64,000 nt of DNA from Pelagilacustribacter sp045567335 (GTDB taxonomy: Bacteria; Pseudomonadota; Alphaproteobacteria; Pelagibacterales; Pelagibacteraceae), in assembly GCA_045567335.1 (NCBI GenBank), contig JBJLCZ010000011.1, positions 1 through 64,000 on the forward strand, written 5' to 3'. The first letter of the stretch is position 1. Each line of letters opens with the position of its first letter. The notes beneath the pieces are model-generated. The model was not told the origin of the DNA. It ran no database searches and saw only the letters and a list, made by a program, of their open reading frames with translations. A program made the position numbers and the translations under genes. This document shows, in pieces, positions 18,223-26,875 of the stretch.

Positions 18223-18657
18223 ATGAACTTTTATCTATTATTTAAATCACTTCATCTAATAGCTGTAATATCATGGCTGGCTGGCTTGTTATATTTGCCA
18301 AGAATATTTGTTTATCATTCACAAACAAAAGAAAACGAAGAACAAAAAAAAACATTTAAGGTTATGGAAAGGAAACTATATAATTACATTATGATGCCAG
18401 CAATGATTTTTTCATGGTTATTTGGTTTATTATTAATACACAGTATTGGCTTTTCTGTTTTTCTTGAATTTTGGATGCAAATTAAACTAATCTTAGTTTT
18501 AATAATAACTTACTACCATTTATATCTTGGACAATGTGTTAGAAATTTTGCAATTGATCAAAATAATAAATCTTCTAAATTTTACAGAATTATTAATGAA
18601 GTTCCTACTGTTTTACTTATAATCATCATTTTTCTTGTTGTTTTTAAACCTTTATAG
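18223..18657 (+). CDS. hemJ: Protoporphyrinogen oxidase HemJ
   Basis: A 144-residue membrane protein with four predicted spans. LHLIAVISWLAGLLYLPR at the N-terminus, with the essential histidine at residue 11, and the conserved lysine in MQIKLILV identify the HemJ (UPF0093) family. It oxidises protoporphyrinogen IX to protoporphyrin IX, the substrate of HemH. Placement six bases after hemH agrees with this role. Confidence 0.92.
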   Translation: MNFYLLFKSLHLIAVISWLAGLLYLPRIFVYHSQTKENEEQKKTFKVMERKLYNYIMMPAMIFSWLFGLLLIHSIGFSVFLEFWMQIKLILVLIITYYHLYLGQCVRNFAIDQNNKSSKFYRIINEVPTVLLIIIIFLVVFKPL

Positions 18658-18659
18658 GC

Positions 18660-18687
18660 CTTGATATATTTTTAAAAAGACTTATAT
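18660..18687 (+). promoter_or_regulatory. Probable promoter of rho
   Basis: CTTG (18660-18663), a 17-base spacer, then CTTATAT (18681-18687) fits the alphaproteobacterial heat-shock sigma (RpoH) pattern. The same bases also read as a sigma-70 promoter: TTGATA, 16 bases, TATATT. The rho start codon lies about 35 bp beyond it. Sequence alone does not decide which sigma factor uses it. Confidence 0.45.
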
Positions 18688-18721
18688 TTAACTCACTTAC
18701 CTAAAAATCAAACAATCACAT

Positions 18722-19993
18722 ATGAACTTACAAGAACTTAAGCAAAAAAATCCAGCAGAGCTTATATCTGAGGCTGAAAAACTTGGAATTGAAAATCCGA
18801 GCACATTAAGAAAGCAAGAAATTTTATTTGCTATTTTAAAAAAATTAGCTGAAAAAAATGAACAAATTACGGCTACAGGAGTTTTAGAAGTATTACAAGA
18901 TGGCTTCGGTTTTTTGAGGGCTATCGAATCTAATTATTTGCCCGGTCCAGATGATATATATGTTAGTCCAAGCCAAATAAGAAGATTTGGTCTAAGGACT
19001 GGAGACTCAGTAGAAGGAGAAATAAGAGGCCCCAAAGATGCTGAAAGATATTTTGCACTTTTAAAAGTAAATAAAATAAATTTTGATGAACCAGAAAAAG
19101 TTAAAAATAAAATTGCTTTTGATAATTTAACCCCACTTTATCCTAACGAAAGAATTAAGCTTGAAGTAGAAACTTCTAAGGTTGAAAAAAAACCGGATAA
19201 TACTGCTCGATTAATAGATTTAGTAAGTCCAATAGGTAAAGGTCAAAGAGCCTTAATTGTTTCACCACCAAGAGCGGGAAAAACGATTATTCTTCAAAAC
19301 GTTGCTCAGTCAATAACAGCTAATCACCCAGAATGTTTTTTAATGGTTCTTTTAATAGATGAAAGACCTGAGGAAGTAACAGATATGCAACGATCAGTTA
19401 AAGGCGAAGTTGTAGCTTCTACTTTTGATGAACCAGCTTCTAGACACGTTGCGGTAGCAGAAATGGTTATTGAAAAAGCTAAAAGACTTGTTGAGCATAA
19501 AAAAGACGTAGTAATTTTATTGGATTCGATAACAAGATTAGGCAGAGCCTATAATGCAGTCATACCAAGTTCAGGAAAAGTTTTAACTGGTGGTGTAGAT
19601 GCAAATGCACTTCAAAGGCCAAAAAGGTTTTTCGGAGCAGCAAGAAACGTAGAAGAAGGAGGATCGTTAACAATTATATCAACTGCACTTATAGATACAG
19701 GCTCTAGAATGGATGAAGTAATATTTGAAGAATTTAAAGGAACAGGTAACTCAGAATTAATCCTTGATAGAAAAGTTGCAGATAAAAGAATTTATCCTGC
19801 TTTAGATATCACTAGATCTGGCACAAGAAGAGAAGAATTACTTTTTGAAAAAGATGATTTATCTAAAATGAATGTTTTAAGAAGAATAATCAGTCCTATG
19901 GGAACCATGGATGGTATTGAATTTTTAATTTCGAAATTGAAAAATACAAAAAATAATGCAGATTTTTTTGATTCAATGAATAAATCCAGCTAA
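18722..19993 (+). CDS. rho: Transcription termination factor Rho
   Basis: A hexameric RNA helicase that ends transcription at C-rich RNA. The N-terminal RNA-binding domain includes GFLRAIESNYLPGPDDIYVSPSQ (about residues 62-84). The motor has Walker A SPPRAGKT near residue 182, Walker B VILLDSITRLGRAYN near 260, and the Q/R-loop regions. It is 423 residues long and lacks the long inserts of actinobacterial Rho. The rho-mnmE-mnmG order is conserved, though here a leftward membrane-protein gene interrupts it. Confidence 0.97.
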   Translation: MNLQELKQKNPAELISEAEKLGIENPSTLRKQEILFAILKKLAEKNEQITATGVLEVLQDGFGFLRAIESNYLPGPDDIYVSPSQIRRFGLRTGDSVEGEIRGPKDAERYFALLKVNKINFDEPEKVKNKIAFDNLTPLYPNERIKLEVETSKVEKKPDNTARLIDLVSPIGKGQRALIVSPPRAGKTIILQNVAQSITANHPECFLMVLLIDERPEEVTDMQRSVKGEVVASTFDEPASRHVAVAEMVIEKAKRLVEHKKDVVILLDSITRLGRAYNAVIPSSGKVLTGGVDANALQRPKRFFGAARNVEEGGSLTIISTALIDTGSRMDEVIFEEFKGTGNSELILDRKVADKRIYPALDITRSGTRREELLFEKDDLSKMNVLRRIISPMGTMDGIEFLISKLKNTKNNADFFDSMNKSS

Positions 19994-20003
19994 TCATTTA
20001 ATA

Positions 20004-21239
20004 TTAGTTTAAGTTCTTAGTAATTTGATAAACATCGTTAATAATTGCTGAAAGCAAATAAATAAAAAAATATAATTGATACGTAAATATTGTCTTTTTA
20101 TTATCTAGTAAAAATTTAGTTTTTTCCGTTTGAAATAATATAAATAATAATATTATAAACATTGGCTCAAAGTATTTTTGAAATATAGCATAAGAAGTAA
20201 AACCAAATAACAAAAGAAAGATAATTACAAGATTGTCAATTTTTTCTTTTGCAAGTGAAGATAGTAAAATTACACCAGCTAAGCTTGATAAATAAAATAA
20301 ATATAAATTATCAAAAAGTATAACTGATAATTTAAGAAAAAAACCTCCACCAAGTTTATAATTATAGTTAAAGAAATATAAAAAAATTAAACTTATAAGA
20401 ACTAAAACTATTACATTATTTAAATTTCCTGAAAAAATTTCTTTTAACTTCAGTTTTTTAAAAAAAATTAAAGTAAAATAAAAAGGCAATAAATAAAAAG
20501 ATAAAATTGAACAATTAATCAATAAACTGTTATAAAACGTGTTATCAACTGTTGTAGTTAGAATTCTAGGATGTTGTGTAACAAAAATAAGACCTGGTAT
20601 AGAAAATAAAAAAATTATTGCACACACAATAATGAAAAATTTTAAATTTAAGTTTCTATAAAAATAAAAAACATAATATAAAAAAACTAAAGCGTATAAC
20701 TGCCTTGAATAAACTGCCAAGCTTAAAAAAATTAAGCTCATAACAAGATTGAAATTGATTATATTTTTATTTTGTTTGTTAATATTCTTTAGAAAAAACA
20801 AAAGAGATAATAGAAAAAATATTAATGCAGTAATTTGAGTATTAGCCCAGATAGCACCTGATCGAAAAGATGGAAGTAAAAATATTATTAGAGAAAATAA
20901 AAAAGTGTTATTCTTATTAATATTATGAAATTTATTTTTCAAGCATAAATAAAATAAAAATGGAACACTAATAGATGCAATACAAAACAATGCTCTTAAA
21001 GTATATTGATCTTTTATAATATTATTTAAACTAAACATTAAATAGTAATGAAGAGGAAATTTAAAATCTAGTCTTGATATTAATCCTTCATCAAAAGGAT
21101 TAATTACAAGTGGCCAAGTATTTCTAAAATCATTAATAAAACCTCCACTGCCAGATGAGTCCTCTCCAAAATAAAAGCCTATTAAGAGACTAAAGGAAAG
21201 TATTATATACAATATTCTATAAATAATATTAATTTGCAT
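20004..21239 (-). CDS. Polytopic membrane protein, possible GT-C type glycosyltransferase
   Basis: A 411-residue protein with about 11-12 hydrophobic segments. Its first extracytoplasmic loop has acidic residues (FGEDSSG, NDFRNTWP, DFKFPLHYY), and the layout resembles GT-C glycosyltransferases that use lipid-linked sugars. I do not recognise the exact family, and the function is a guess from topology. It is the only leftward gene between rho and mnmE in an otherwise rightward, conserved block, which suggests insertion. It is very rich in Phe, Leu, Ile and Lys. Confidence 0.6.
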   Translation of the reverse strand: MQINIIYRILYIILSFSLLIGFYFGEDSSGSGGFINDFRNTWPLVINPFDEGLISRLDFKFPLHYYLMFSLNNIIKDQYTLRALFCIASISVPFLFYLCLKNKFHNINKNNTFLFSLIIFLLPSFRSGAIWANTQITALIFFLLSLLFFLKNINKQNKNIINFNLVMSLIFLSLAVYSRQLYALVFLYYVFYFYRNLNLKFFIIVCAIIFLFSIPGLIFVTQHPRILTTTVDNTFYNSLLINCSILSFYLLPFYFTLIFFKKLKLKEIFSGNLNNVIVLVLISLIFLYFFNYNYKLGGGFFLKLSVILFDNLYLFYLSSLAGVILLSSLAKEKIDNLVIIFLLLFGFTSYAIFQKYFEPMFIILLFILFQTEKTKFLLDNKKTIFTYQLYFFIYLLSAIINDVYQITKNLN

Positions 21240-21303
21240 AATTAAAAGTAATTAAACTATTTAAAAATAAATTAAATCTTAAAATTATAGTATATTAATT
21301 TCC

Positions 21304-22629
21304 ATGAATATATTTGCTCTATCATCAGGTAATGGCCCTTCAGGAATAGCTATTATAAGAATATCCGGAAAAAATGTTTTAGAGATCTGTCAATTATTAA
21401 CTAAAAAAAAGTTTTTAAATCACAAAGAAATAAATCACTGTAAATTTTACCACCCATCGGATGATAGCATTATTGATGAAGGAATTCTTTTACTGTTTAT
21501 ATCTCCAGAGAGCTATACAGGAGAAAACTTGGCTGAATTTCACATACACGGTAGTAATGCCGTAATAAGGAAATTTATACATATTTTAACCTCTTTAAAA
21601 AATTGCAGACTAGCTGAACCAGGGGAGTTTACAAAAATTGCTTTTCAAAATGATAAAATAGATCTTCTTAAAGCAGAAAGTATAGGTGACTTAATTCATG
21701 CAGAAACCGAGCTCCAAAGAAAGCAAGCCGTGAAACTAGTCCAAGGTAACGCCTCTAAATATTATGATAATTTAAGGGAAAAGTTAATTAAATCCCTTTC
21801 TTATATTGAAGCAAAAATAGATTTTGCAGAGGACGATTTACCAGAAAAAGTTCTAAAAGAAGTTCATAAATCTATTAAAATTATACATGAGGATATTAAA
21901 AAAATCTTAGAAGATAATAAAGTTGGTGAAAAAATAAGAGATGGATTTAAAATATCTATTATAGGTGAAGTAAATGCTGGTAAATCATCCCTGTTAAACT
22001 TGCTGTCTAAAAGAGAAGTTGCCATTGTTTCAGAAGAAGAAGGAACTACAAGAGATGTTATTGAAATTTTTCTAAATATTGATGGATATCCAGTTATTTT
22101 AGCTGATACAGCCGGCATTCGAAAAGCTAAAAATGAAGTAGAGAAAAAAGGTATTTCACTTGCTTTAGGTAAATCAAAAGAAGCTGACTTAAATATAATC
22201 GTGATCGACAACTCGTCAAAAATAATAAATAATAAAATCAAAGATCTAGTAAATAAGGATTCAATAGTTCTTTTAAACAAATCAGATATTCAAGAAAACC
22301 AGAATCACAAATTTAATGCTGATACAATATTGGTTTCGGTAAAGGATAATAAAAATATAGATATTCTTATTAAGAAAATTAAAGAAAAATTAAGTAAAAA
22401 ATTTACTTCTAATAATAGTGCTTTGATATCTAGAGAAAGACACCGTGTTAAACTAAATGATTGTTTAAAAGAAATAGATAAGTTTCTAAAAAAAGATCAA
22501 AACAAAGATATTGAACTTGCTGCTGAAGATTTAAGAATGGCTACACGTCATCTAGGAAGCATAGTTGGAAAAGTCGATGTAGAAGAGATATTAGGCTCTA
22601 TTTTTAAAGATTTTTGTATTGGTAAATAG
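21304..22629 (+). CDS. mnmE: tRNA modification GTPase MnmE
   Basis: Works with MnmG to install the carboxymethylaminomethyl group on U34 of certain tRNAs. The N-terminal tetrahydrofolate-binding domain starts NIFALSSGNGPSGIAIIRISG. The inserted G domain shows G1 GEVNAGKSS near residue 221, G3 DTAG near 268 and G4 NKSD near 325. The C-terminus is the diagnostic CIGK with catalytic Cys438. Its partner mnmG follows after a 98 bp spacer that is unusually GC-rich. Confidence 0.97.
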   Translation: MNIFALSSGNGPSGIAIIRISGKNVLEICQLLTKKKFLNHKEINHCKFYHPSDDSIIDEGILLLFISPESYTGENLAEFHIHGSNAVIRKFIHILTSLKNCRLAEPGEFTKIAFQNDKIDLLKAESIGDLIHAETELQRKQAVKLVQGNASKYYDNLREKLIKSLSYIEAKIDFAEDDLPEKVLKEVHKSIKIIHEDIKKILEDNKVGEKIRDGFKISIIGEVNAGKSSLLNLLSKREVAIVSEEEGTTRDVIEIFLNIDGYPVILADTAGIRKAKNEVEKKGISLALGKSKEADLNIIVIDNSSKIINNKIKDLVNKDSIVLLNKSDIQENQNHKFNADTILVSVKDNKNIDILIKKIKEKLSKKFTSNNSALISRERHRVKLNDCLKEIDKFLKKDQNKDIELAAEDLRMATRHLGSIVGKVDVEEILGSIFKDFCIGK

Positions 22630-22630
22630 T

Positions 22631-22684
22631 ATGGCGGTTTTGATGGGAAAATCACCTAGGGTCTCCATGACCCCCATTATTTAA
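22631..22684 (+). other. GC-rich hairpin island in the mnmE-mnmG spacer
   Basis: The first 50 bases here are 48% G+C, far above the surrounding DNA. A perfect five-base stem GGGTC/GACCC (59-63 with 69-73 of 22600) closes a TCCAT loop, and a weaker GGTTTT/AAAATCACC stem lies just before it. No T-tract follows, so it is not an ordinary intrinsic terminator. The same bases also form a 17-codon open frame starting MAVLMGK. It could be a structured leader for mnmG or a small RNA; I cannot name it. Confidence 0.5.
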
Positions 22685-22727
22685 AAATACATCTTGTAAA
22701 ATCAATTAAGACAGATACATTCATGCT

Positions 22728-24599
22728 ATGATCAAAAAAGAGTATGATGTAGTTGTTATTGGTGGAGGGCACGCTGGGTGTGAGGCAGCAACAGCATCCG
22801 CTAGAATAGGCGTAAATACTGCACTTTTTACACATAAAATAGAGACCATAGGTGAAATGTCATGCAACCCTGCCATTGGAGGCTTAGGCAAAGGTCATTT
22901 AGTTAGAGAAATAGATGCTCTTGATGGTGTTATGGGCATTGTGGCCGATAAATCAGGTATTCAATTTAGATTACTTAACAAAAGTCGGGGACCAGCTGTT
23001 CAAGGACCCAGAACACAGTCTGATAGATCACTTTATAAAGTGCACATGCAAAAAATTCTAAAAAATTATGATAATTTAACCATTATTGCTGATCCAGTAA
23101 TCAAATTTATTTTCGACCATAAGAAAAAAAAAGCAATTGGTTTTATTTGTCAAAGTGGGAATGAAATTAAGTGTAAAGAATTAATATTAACGACAGGAAC
23201 TTTTTTAAATGGGTTAATTCATATTGGTGAAAATCAAACCCCAGCTGGCAGGTACAACGAAAAACCATCTATTGGTTTGTCAGAACAATTATTAAAATAC
23301 GAAATGAACATTGGAAGGCTTAAAACTGGAACGCCTCCTAGATTAGATGGAACTTCTATTAATTACGACCAACTTGATATGCAGCCTGCAGATGAAGATC
23401 CTTATTTTTTTTCTACATTAACAAATAAACTTTATAATAAGCAGGTAAAATGCGGAATGACTTATACTAACGAAGAAGTACACAAAATTATTAGTGAAAA
23501 TATTTCTAAAAGTGCCATGTACTCTGGAAATATTAAAAGTGTTGGGCCAAGATATTGTCCTGCCATAGAAGACAAAATTGTAAAATTTAAGGACAAAGAA
23601 AGACATCAGATTTTTTTAGAGCCAGAGGGATTAAAGGACAATACTATTTACCCAAATGGCATTTCAACGTCTCTACCAGAAGAGATTCAGCTCAAAATAT
23701 TGGCTAAAATAAAGGGTTTAGAGCATGTCAGAATGTTAAGGGCTGGTTATGCAATAGAATATGATTATGTTGATCCACGAGAGTTAAAAGCAACTTTAGA
23801 AACTAAAAAAATAGAATCTCTTTTTTTGGCCGGACAAATTAATGGAACAACTGGTTACGAGGAGGCTGCAGCCCAAGGCTTAATAGCTGGTGCTAACGCA
23901 GCTTTAAAAGTAAGAAAACAAAAAGAATTTATTCTCGATAGATCTATTTCTTACATAGGTGTAATGATAGATGATTTAATTACAAAAGGTGTATCAGAGC
24001 CATATAGGATGTTTACTTCAAGAGCAGAGTATCGATTAACATTAAGGGCAGACAATGCAGATCAAAGGTTAAGTCCTCTAGGAATTAAAATTAATCTTGT
24101 AAAAAAAATTAGGATGGGTCATTACATAAAAAAATATAAAAAAATAAATAAAGTTTTAAGTGATCTTAAAAGCTATTCCATCACGCCTAATAAGGCTACT
24201 GATTATAATATTAAGATTGCTAAAGATGGGGTTAAAAGAAATGGCCTTGAACTTCTTTCGTTAAAAAATGTTAACATGGCTAAAATTAGGTCAATTTGGG
24301 ATAAAATAACCTATTATGATCAGTCAATTGATAAGCAAGTTGAAATTGACGCTCATTATGCTGGTTATCTTAATCGACAGAAACGAGACATTGAATCTTT
24401 TAAGAAAGATGAGAGTATAATTATTCCGGACGATATAAACTACCTAAATTTGAGTGGTTTATCAAATGAGGTTAAATCAAAGTTAATTAAGGTAAGGCCA
24501 AAAACGCTTGGCCAAGCCATAAGGATAGATGGATTTACTCCTGCGGCAGCGATAATCATACTTAGCTCAATAAAAAGAAGCAAAAAAGTAGCTTCTTAA
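22728..24599 (+). CDS. mnmG: tRNA uridine 5-carboxymethylaminomethyl modification enzyme MnmG
   Basis: FAD-dependent partner of MnmE. The dinucleotide fold VVVIGGGHAGCEAA starts at about residue 8. MSCNPAIGGLGKGHLVREIDALDG and GRLKTGTPPRL are family signatures, and GQINGTTGYEEAAAQGL near residue 370 closes the FAD site. The full length is 623 residues. Its last base is the first base of the rsmG start codon, so the two are translationally coupled, as is usual near alphaproteobacterial origins. Confidence 0.97.
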   Translation: MIKKEYDVVVIGGGHAGCEAATASARIGVNTALFTHKIETIGEMSCNPAIGGLGKGHLVREIDALDGVMGIVADKSGIQFRLLNKSRGPAVQGPRTQSDRSLYKVHMQKILKNYDNLTIIADPVIKFIFDHKKKKAIGFICQSGNEIKCKELILTTGTFLNGLIHIGENQTPAGRYNEKPSIGLSEQLLKYEMNIGRLKTGTPPRLDGTSINYDQLDMQPADEDPYFFSTLTNKLYNKQVKCGMTYTNEEVHKIISENISKSAMYSGNIKSVGPRYCPAIEDKIVKFKDKERHQIFLEPEGLKDNTIYPNGISTSLPEEIQLKILAKIKGLEHVRMLRAGYAIEYDYVDPRELKATLETKKIESLFLAGQINGTTGYEEAAAQGLIAGANAALKVRKQKEFILDRSISYIGVMIDDLITKGVSEPYRMFTSRAEYRLTLRADNADQRLSPLGIKINLVKKIRMGHYIKKYKKINKVLSDLKSYSITPNKATDYNIKIAKDGVKRNGLELLSLKNVNMAKIRSIWDKITYYDQSIDKQVEIDAHYAGYLNRQKRDIESFKKDESIIIPDDINYLNLSGLSNEVKSKLIKVRPKTLGQAIRIDGFTPAAAIIILSSIKRSKKVAS

Positions 24600-25213
24600 T
24601 GAATGAAAATTCTGTCATTAGAATTTTAATCAATAAGTATGGATTTTCCTCTGAAAAAATCGATAAACTAAGATTATACGAAGATTTGCTGCTTAAAAGT
24701 AACTATAAGTACAATTTAATTGGGAAAAGTACTATAAATGATATTTGGTTTAGGCATTTTTTGGACTCTATTCAGCTTGTTAACCTCATTAATTTTTATG
24801 ACAATCGATCAGTTGGCGATTTAGGTTCAGGAGCTGGCTTTCCTGGAATGATATTGGCTTTATATAATGACAATCCTAAATTTCACGTGAAAATATACGA
24901 GAAATCGCCTGTTAAATGCGATTTTCTTAATGAAATAAGAGAAAAATGTTCAATAAATTGTGATATAATAGAGGGAGATTTAAGAGAATACACAATAAAT
25001 CAAAGCTATCTTGTTTGTAGAGCATTCAAAAAGTTAGAATATATTATAAAAATTTCACGTGAAATGCCCAAAACTGTAAGAAATATTATTATATTAAAAG
25101 GAAAGAGTGCACAGGAGGAGGTAGATAAAGCTTTAAAAGAAATACAATTTGAGTATAGATTAAAAAAGAGTATAACAGACCATAATTCAAAAATAGTTAT
25201 CGTAAAAAGATAA
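24599..25213 (+). CDS. rsmG: 16S rRNA (guanine-N7) methyltransferase RsmG
   Basis: Methylates G527 of 16S rRNA. The SAM-binding motif DLGSGAGFPG starts at residue 74, preceded by the family pattern NLIGKSTINDIWFRHFLDS. At 204 residues it is of normal length. Two 12-base parS-like palindromes are embedded in the coding sequence, so the gene doubles as a centromere next to parAB. Confidence 0.95.
   Translation: MNENSVIRILINKYGFSSEKIDKLRLYEDLLLKSNYKYNLIGKSTINDIWFRHFLDSIQLVNLINFYDNRSVGDLGSGAGFPGMILALYNDNPKFHVKIYEKSPVKCDFLNEIREKCSINCDIIEGDLREYTINQSYLVCRAFKKLEYIIKISREMPKTVRNIIILKGKSAQEEVDKALKEIQFEYRLKKSITDHNSKIVIVKR
24881..24892. promoter_or_regulatory. parS-like centromere site 1 (inside rsmG)
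   Basis: A perfect 12-base palindrome, TTTCACGTGAAA, identical to the core of the widely conserved 16-base parS site bound by ParB. The two flanking bases on each side differ from the usual TG...CA. In the rsmG frame it reads as Phe-His-Val-Lys. It lies about 330 bp upstream of parA and about 9 kb from the predicted origin. Confidence 0.8.
25053..25064. promoter_or_regulatory. parS-like centromere site 2 (inside rsmG)
   Basis: A second copy of the palindrome TTTCACGTGAAA, 172 bp after the first. Here it lies in a different reading frame (spanning Ile-Ser-Arg-Glu codons), so the match is held at the DNA level rather than by the protein. It is about 150 bp upstream of parA. Confidence 0.8.
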
Positions 25214-25214
25214 A

Positions 25215-26015
25215 ATGAGAAAAAAAATATTAGCTGTTATAAATCAAAAAGGTGGAGTAGGCAAAACAACCACTGTTATAAACTTGGCTGCTGCTCTTGC
25301 TTCAAAAGGTAAGAAGATTTTAGTAATTGATCTTGATCCACAAGGTAATGCAACGACAGGATTAGGAAAATCAAATAATTCAGAGGATAAAAGTATTTAC
25401 AATTTGCTTATTGGTAAAAATATATTGAATGAAGTAATCCAAGAGTCCAATATAGGCGGATTAGACCTAATAAGTTCAAATGTAAATTTATCAGGTCTTG
25501 AAGTAGAAACAGCTAATGACTCTAACCGGGCTTTTTTATTAAAAGAAATCTTTAAGAGCGAGTCTGGAAAACTATTAGAGGAATATGAAAATATATTTAT
25601 TGACTGCCCTCCGTCATTAAGTTTGCTAACTATCATGGCATTGGTGGCTGCCGATGAATTATTAGTGCCCCTTCAAACTGAATTTTTTGCTTTAGAAGGA
25701 ATAACGCAATTGGTAAAGACAATAGATAGAATTAAACTAAATTTGAATCCTAGCTTAAATATAAGGGGAATTTTATTAACGATGTTTGATAAGCGAAATA
25801 AATTATCTAGCCAGGTAGACAAAGAGGCAAGAGATTATTTTAAAGAAAAAGTTTATCAAACTGTAATACCTAGAAATGTTAGGCTTTCAGAAGCTCCGTC
25901 ACATGGTATGCCTTGTGTAGTTTATGACAAGACTTGTTTAGGAAGTAAATCATATTTCAAATTAGCTGATGAGTTTTGTAATCAATCAGATCAAAATATA
26001 GGAAGTGCTGCATGA
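25215..26015 (+). CDS. parA: Chromosome-partitioning ATPase ParA (Soj)
   Basis: A nucleoid-bound ATPase that moves ParB-parS complexes. The deviant Walker A KGGVGKT spans residues 12-18, followed by INLAAALA. DLDPQGNATTGLG and FIDCPPSLSLLT are the Walker A' and Walker B regions. The 266-residue form without an N-terminal DNA-binding domain is the chromosomal type. It overlaps parB by four bases. Confidence 0.97.
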   Translation: MRKKILAVINQKGGVGKTTTVINLAAALASKGKKILVIDLDPQGNATTGLGKSNNSEDKSIYNLLIGKNILNEVIQESNIGGLDLISSNVNLSGLEVETANDSNRAFLLKEIFKSESGKLLEEYENIFIDCPPSLSLLTIMALVAADELLVPLQTEFFALEGITQLVKTIDRIKLNLNPSLNIRGILLTMFDKRNKLSSQVDKEARDYFKEKVYQTVIPRNVRLSEAPSHGMPCVVYDKTCLGSKSYFKLADEFCNQSDQNIGSAA

Positions 26016-26875
26016 ACGATCAAAAAAAAAGGGGGTTAGGAAGAGGTCTCTCCGCGTTATTTGGAGATACAAAAGAAGTTGAGGTTAATGTAAACAAAAA
26101 AAATGACATAGGCCAAAAAATGGCTCTAATAGGCGATTTAAAGCGAAATGAGTTACAGCCCAGGGCTAATTTTGATGAGGTAAAATTAGATGAATTAGCT
26201 AACTCCATCAAACAATCTGGTCTAATTCAACCTATAGCAGTAAGAGAAGATAAATTAGAAAGAAATAAGTATGAGATAGTTGCAGGAGAAAGACGCTGGA
26301 TTGCTTCTCAGCGAGCTGGATTACATCAAGTGCCAATAACAATTTTAAAATTAAGTGATAATGAAACTTTAGAAGTTGCTATTTTAGAAAATATTCAAAG
26401 AGAAGATTTAAATCCTATAGAAGAAGCTAAAGGTTACGATAATTTAAATAAAAAATTTTTATATGATCAAGACAAAATATCTAAAATAATGTCAAAGAGC
26501 AGAAGTCATATAAGCAATACTATACGATTATTAAGTTTGCCAAATGATGTTATACGATTATTGGAAGAAGGTTCTTTAACAGCAGGGCAAGCTAGACCTT
26601 TGATTGGATTATCTAATGCATCAGCAATAGCTGAAGAAATAATTTTAAAAAAAATGAGTGCTAGATCTGTTGAAACCTTAGTAAAAGCCAAAAAAAAACT
26701 TAGTAGCAAAAAAACAGATCGTGATTCTAACTTAATGGAAATACAGAATCAAATAGAACAAAAAATTGGATTGAAAGTAACTATATCAAATAAAAAAAAT
26801 AATTCAGGAAAAATATCTATAGAGTATAAAGACTTGGATCAATTTGAATTAATTTCGAATCTTCTCAAAAGTTAA
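26012..26875 (+). CDS. parB: Chromosome-partitioning protein ParB (Spo0J)
   Basis: Binds parS and spreads along DNA as a CTP-dependent clamp. The N-terminus has the ParA-activating GLGRGLSALFGD motif. The CTPase domain shows LQPRANFDEVKLDELANSI and GERRWIASQRAG (about residues 48-113), followed by the helix-turn-helix (SKSRSHISNTIRLLSLP) and a C-terminal dimerisation region. The length, 287 residues, is normal. The two parS-like sites in rsmG are its likely targets. The 3' end overlaps converging holA by 11 bases. Confidence 0.97.
   Translation: MNDQKKRGLGRGLSALFGDTKEVEVNVNKKNDIGQKMALIGDLKRNELQPRANFDEVKLDELANSIKQSGLIQPIAVREDKLERNKYEIVAGERRWIASQRAGLHQVPITILKLSDNETLEVAILENIQREDLNPIEEAKGYDNLNKKFLYDQDKISKIMSKSRSHISNTIRLLSLPNDVIRLLEEGSLTAGQARPLIGLSNASAIAEEIILKKMSARSVETLVKAKKKLSSKKTDRDSNLMEIQNQIEQKIGLKVTISNKKNNSGKISIEYKDLDQFELISNLLKS

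Noticed and set aside
22659..22680. Intrinsic terminator after mnmE
   Set aside because: The GGGTC/GACCC stem is not followed by a T-tract, so I list it as an unexplained hairpin instead.
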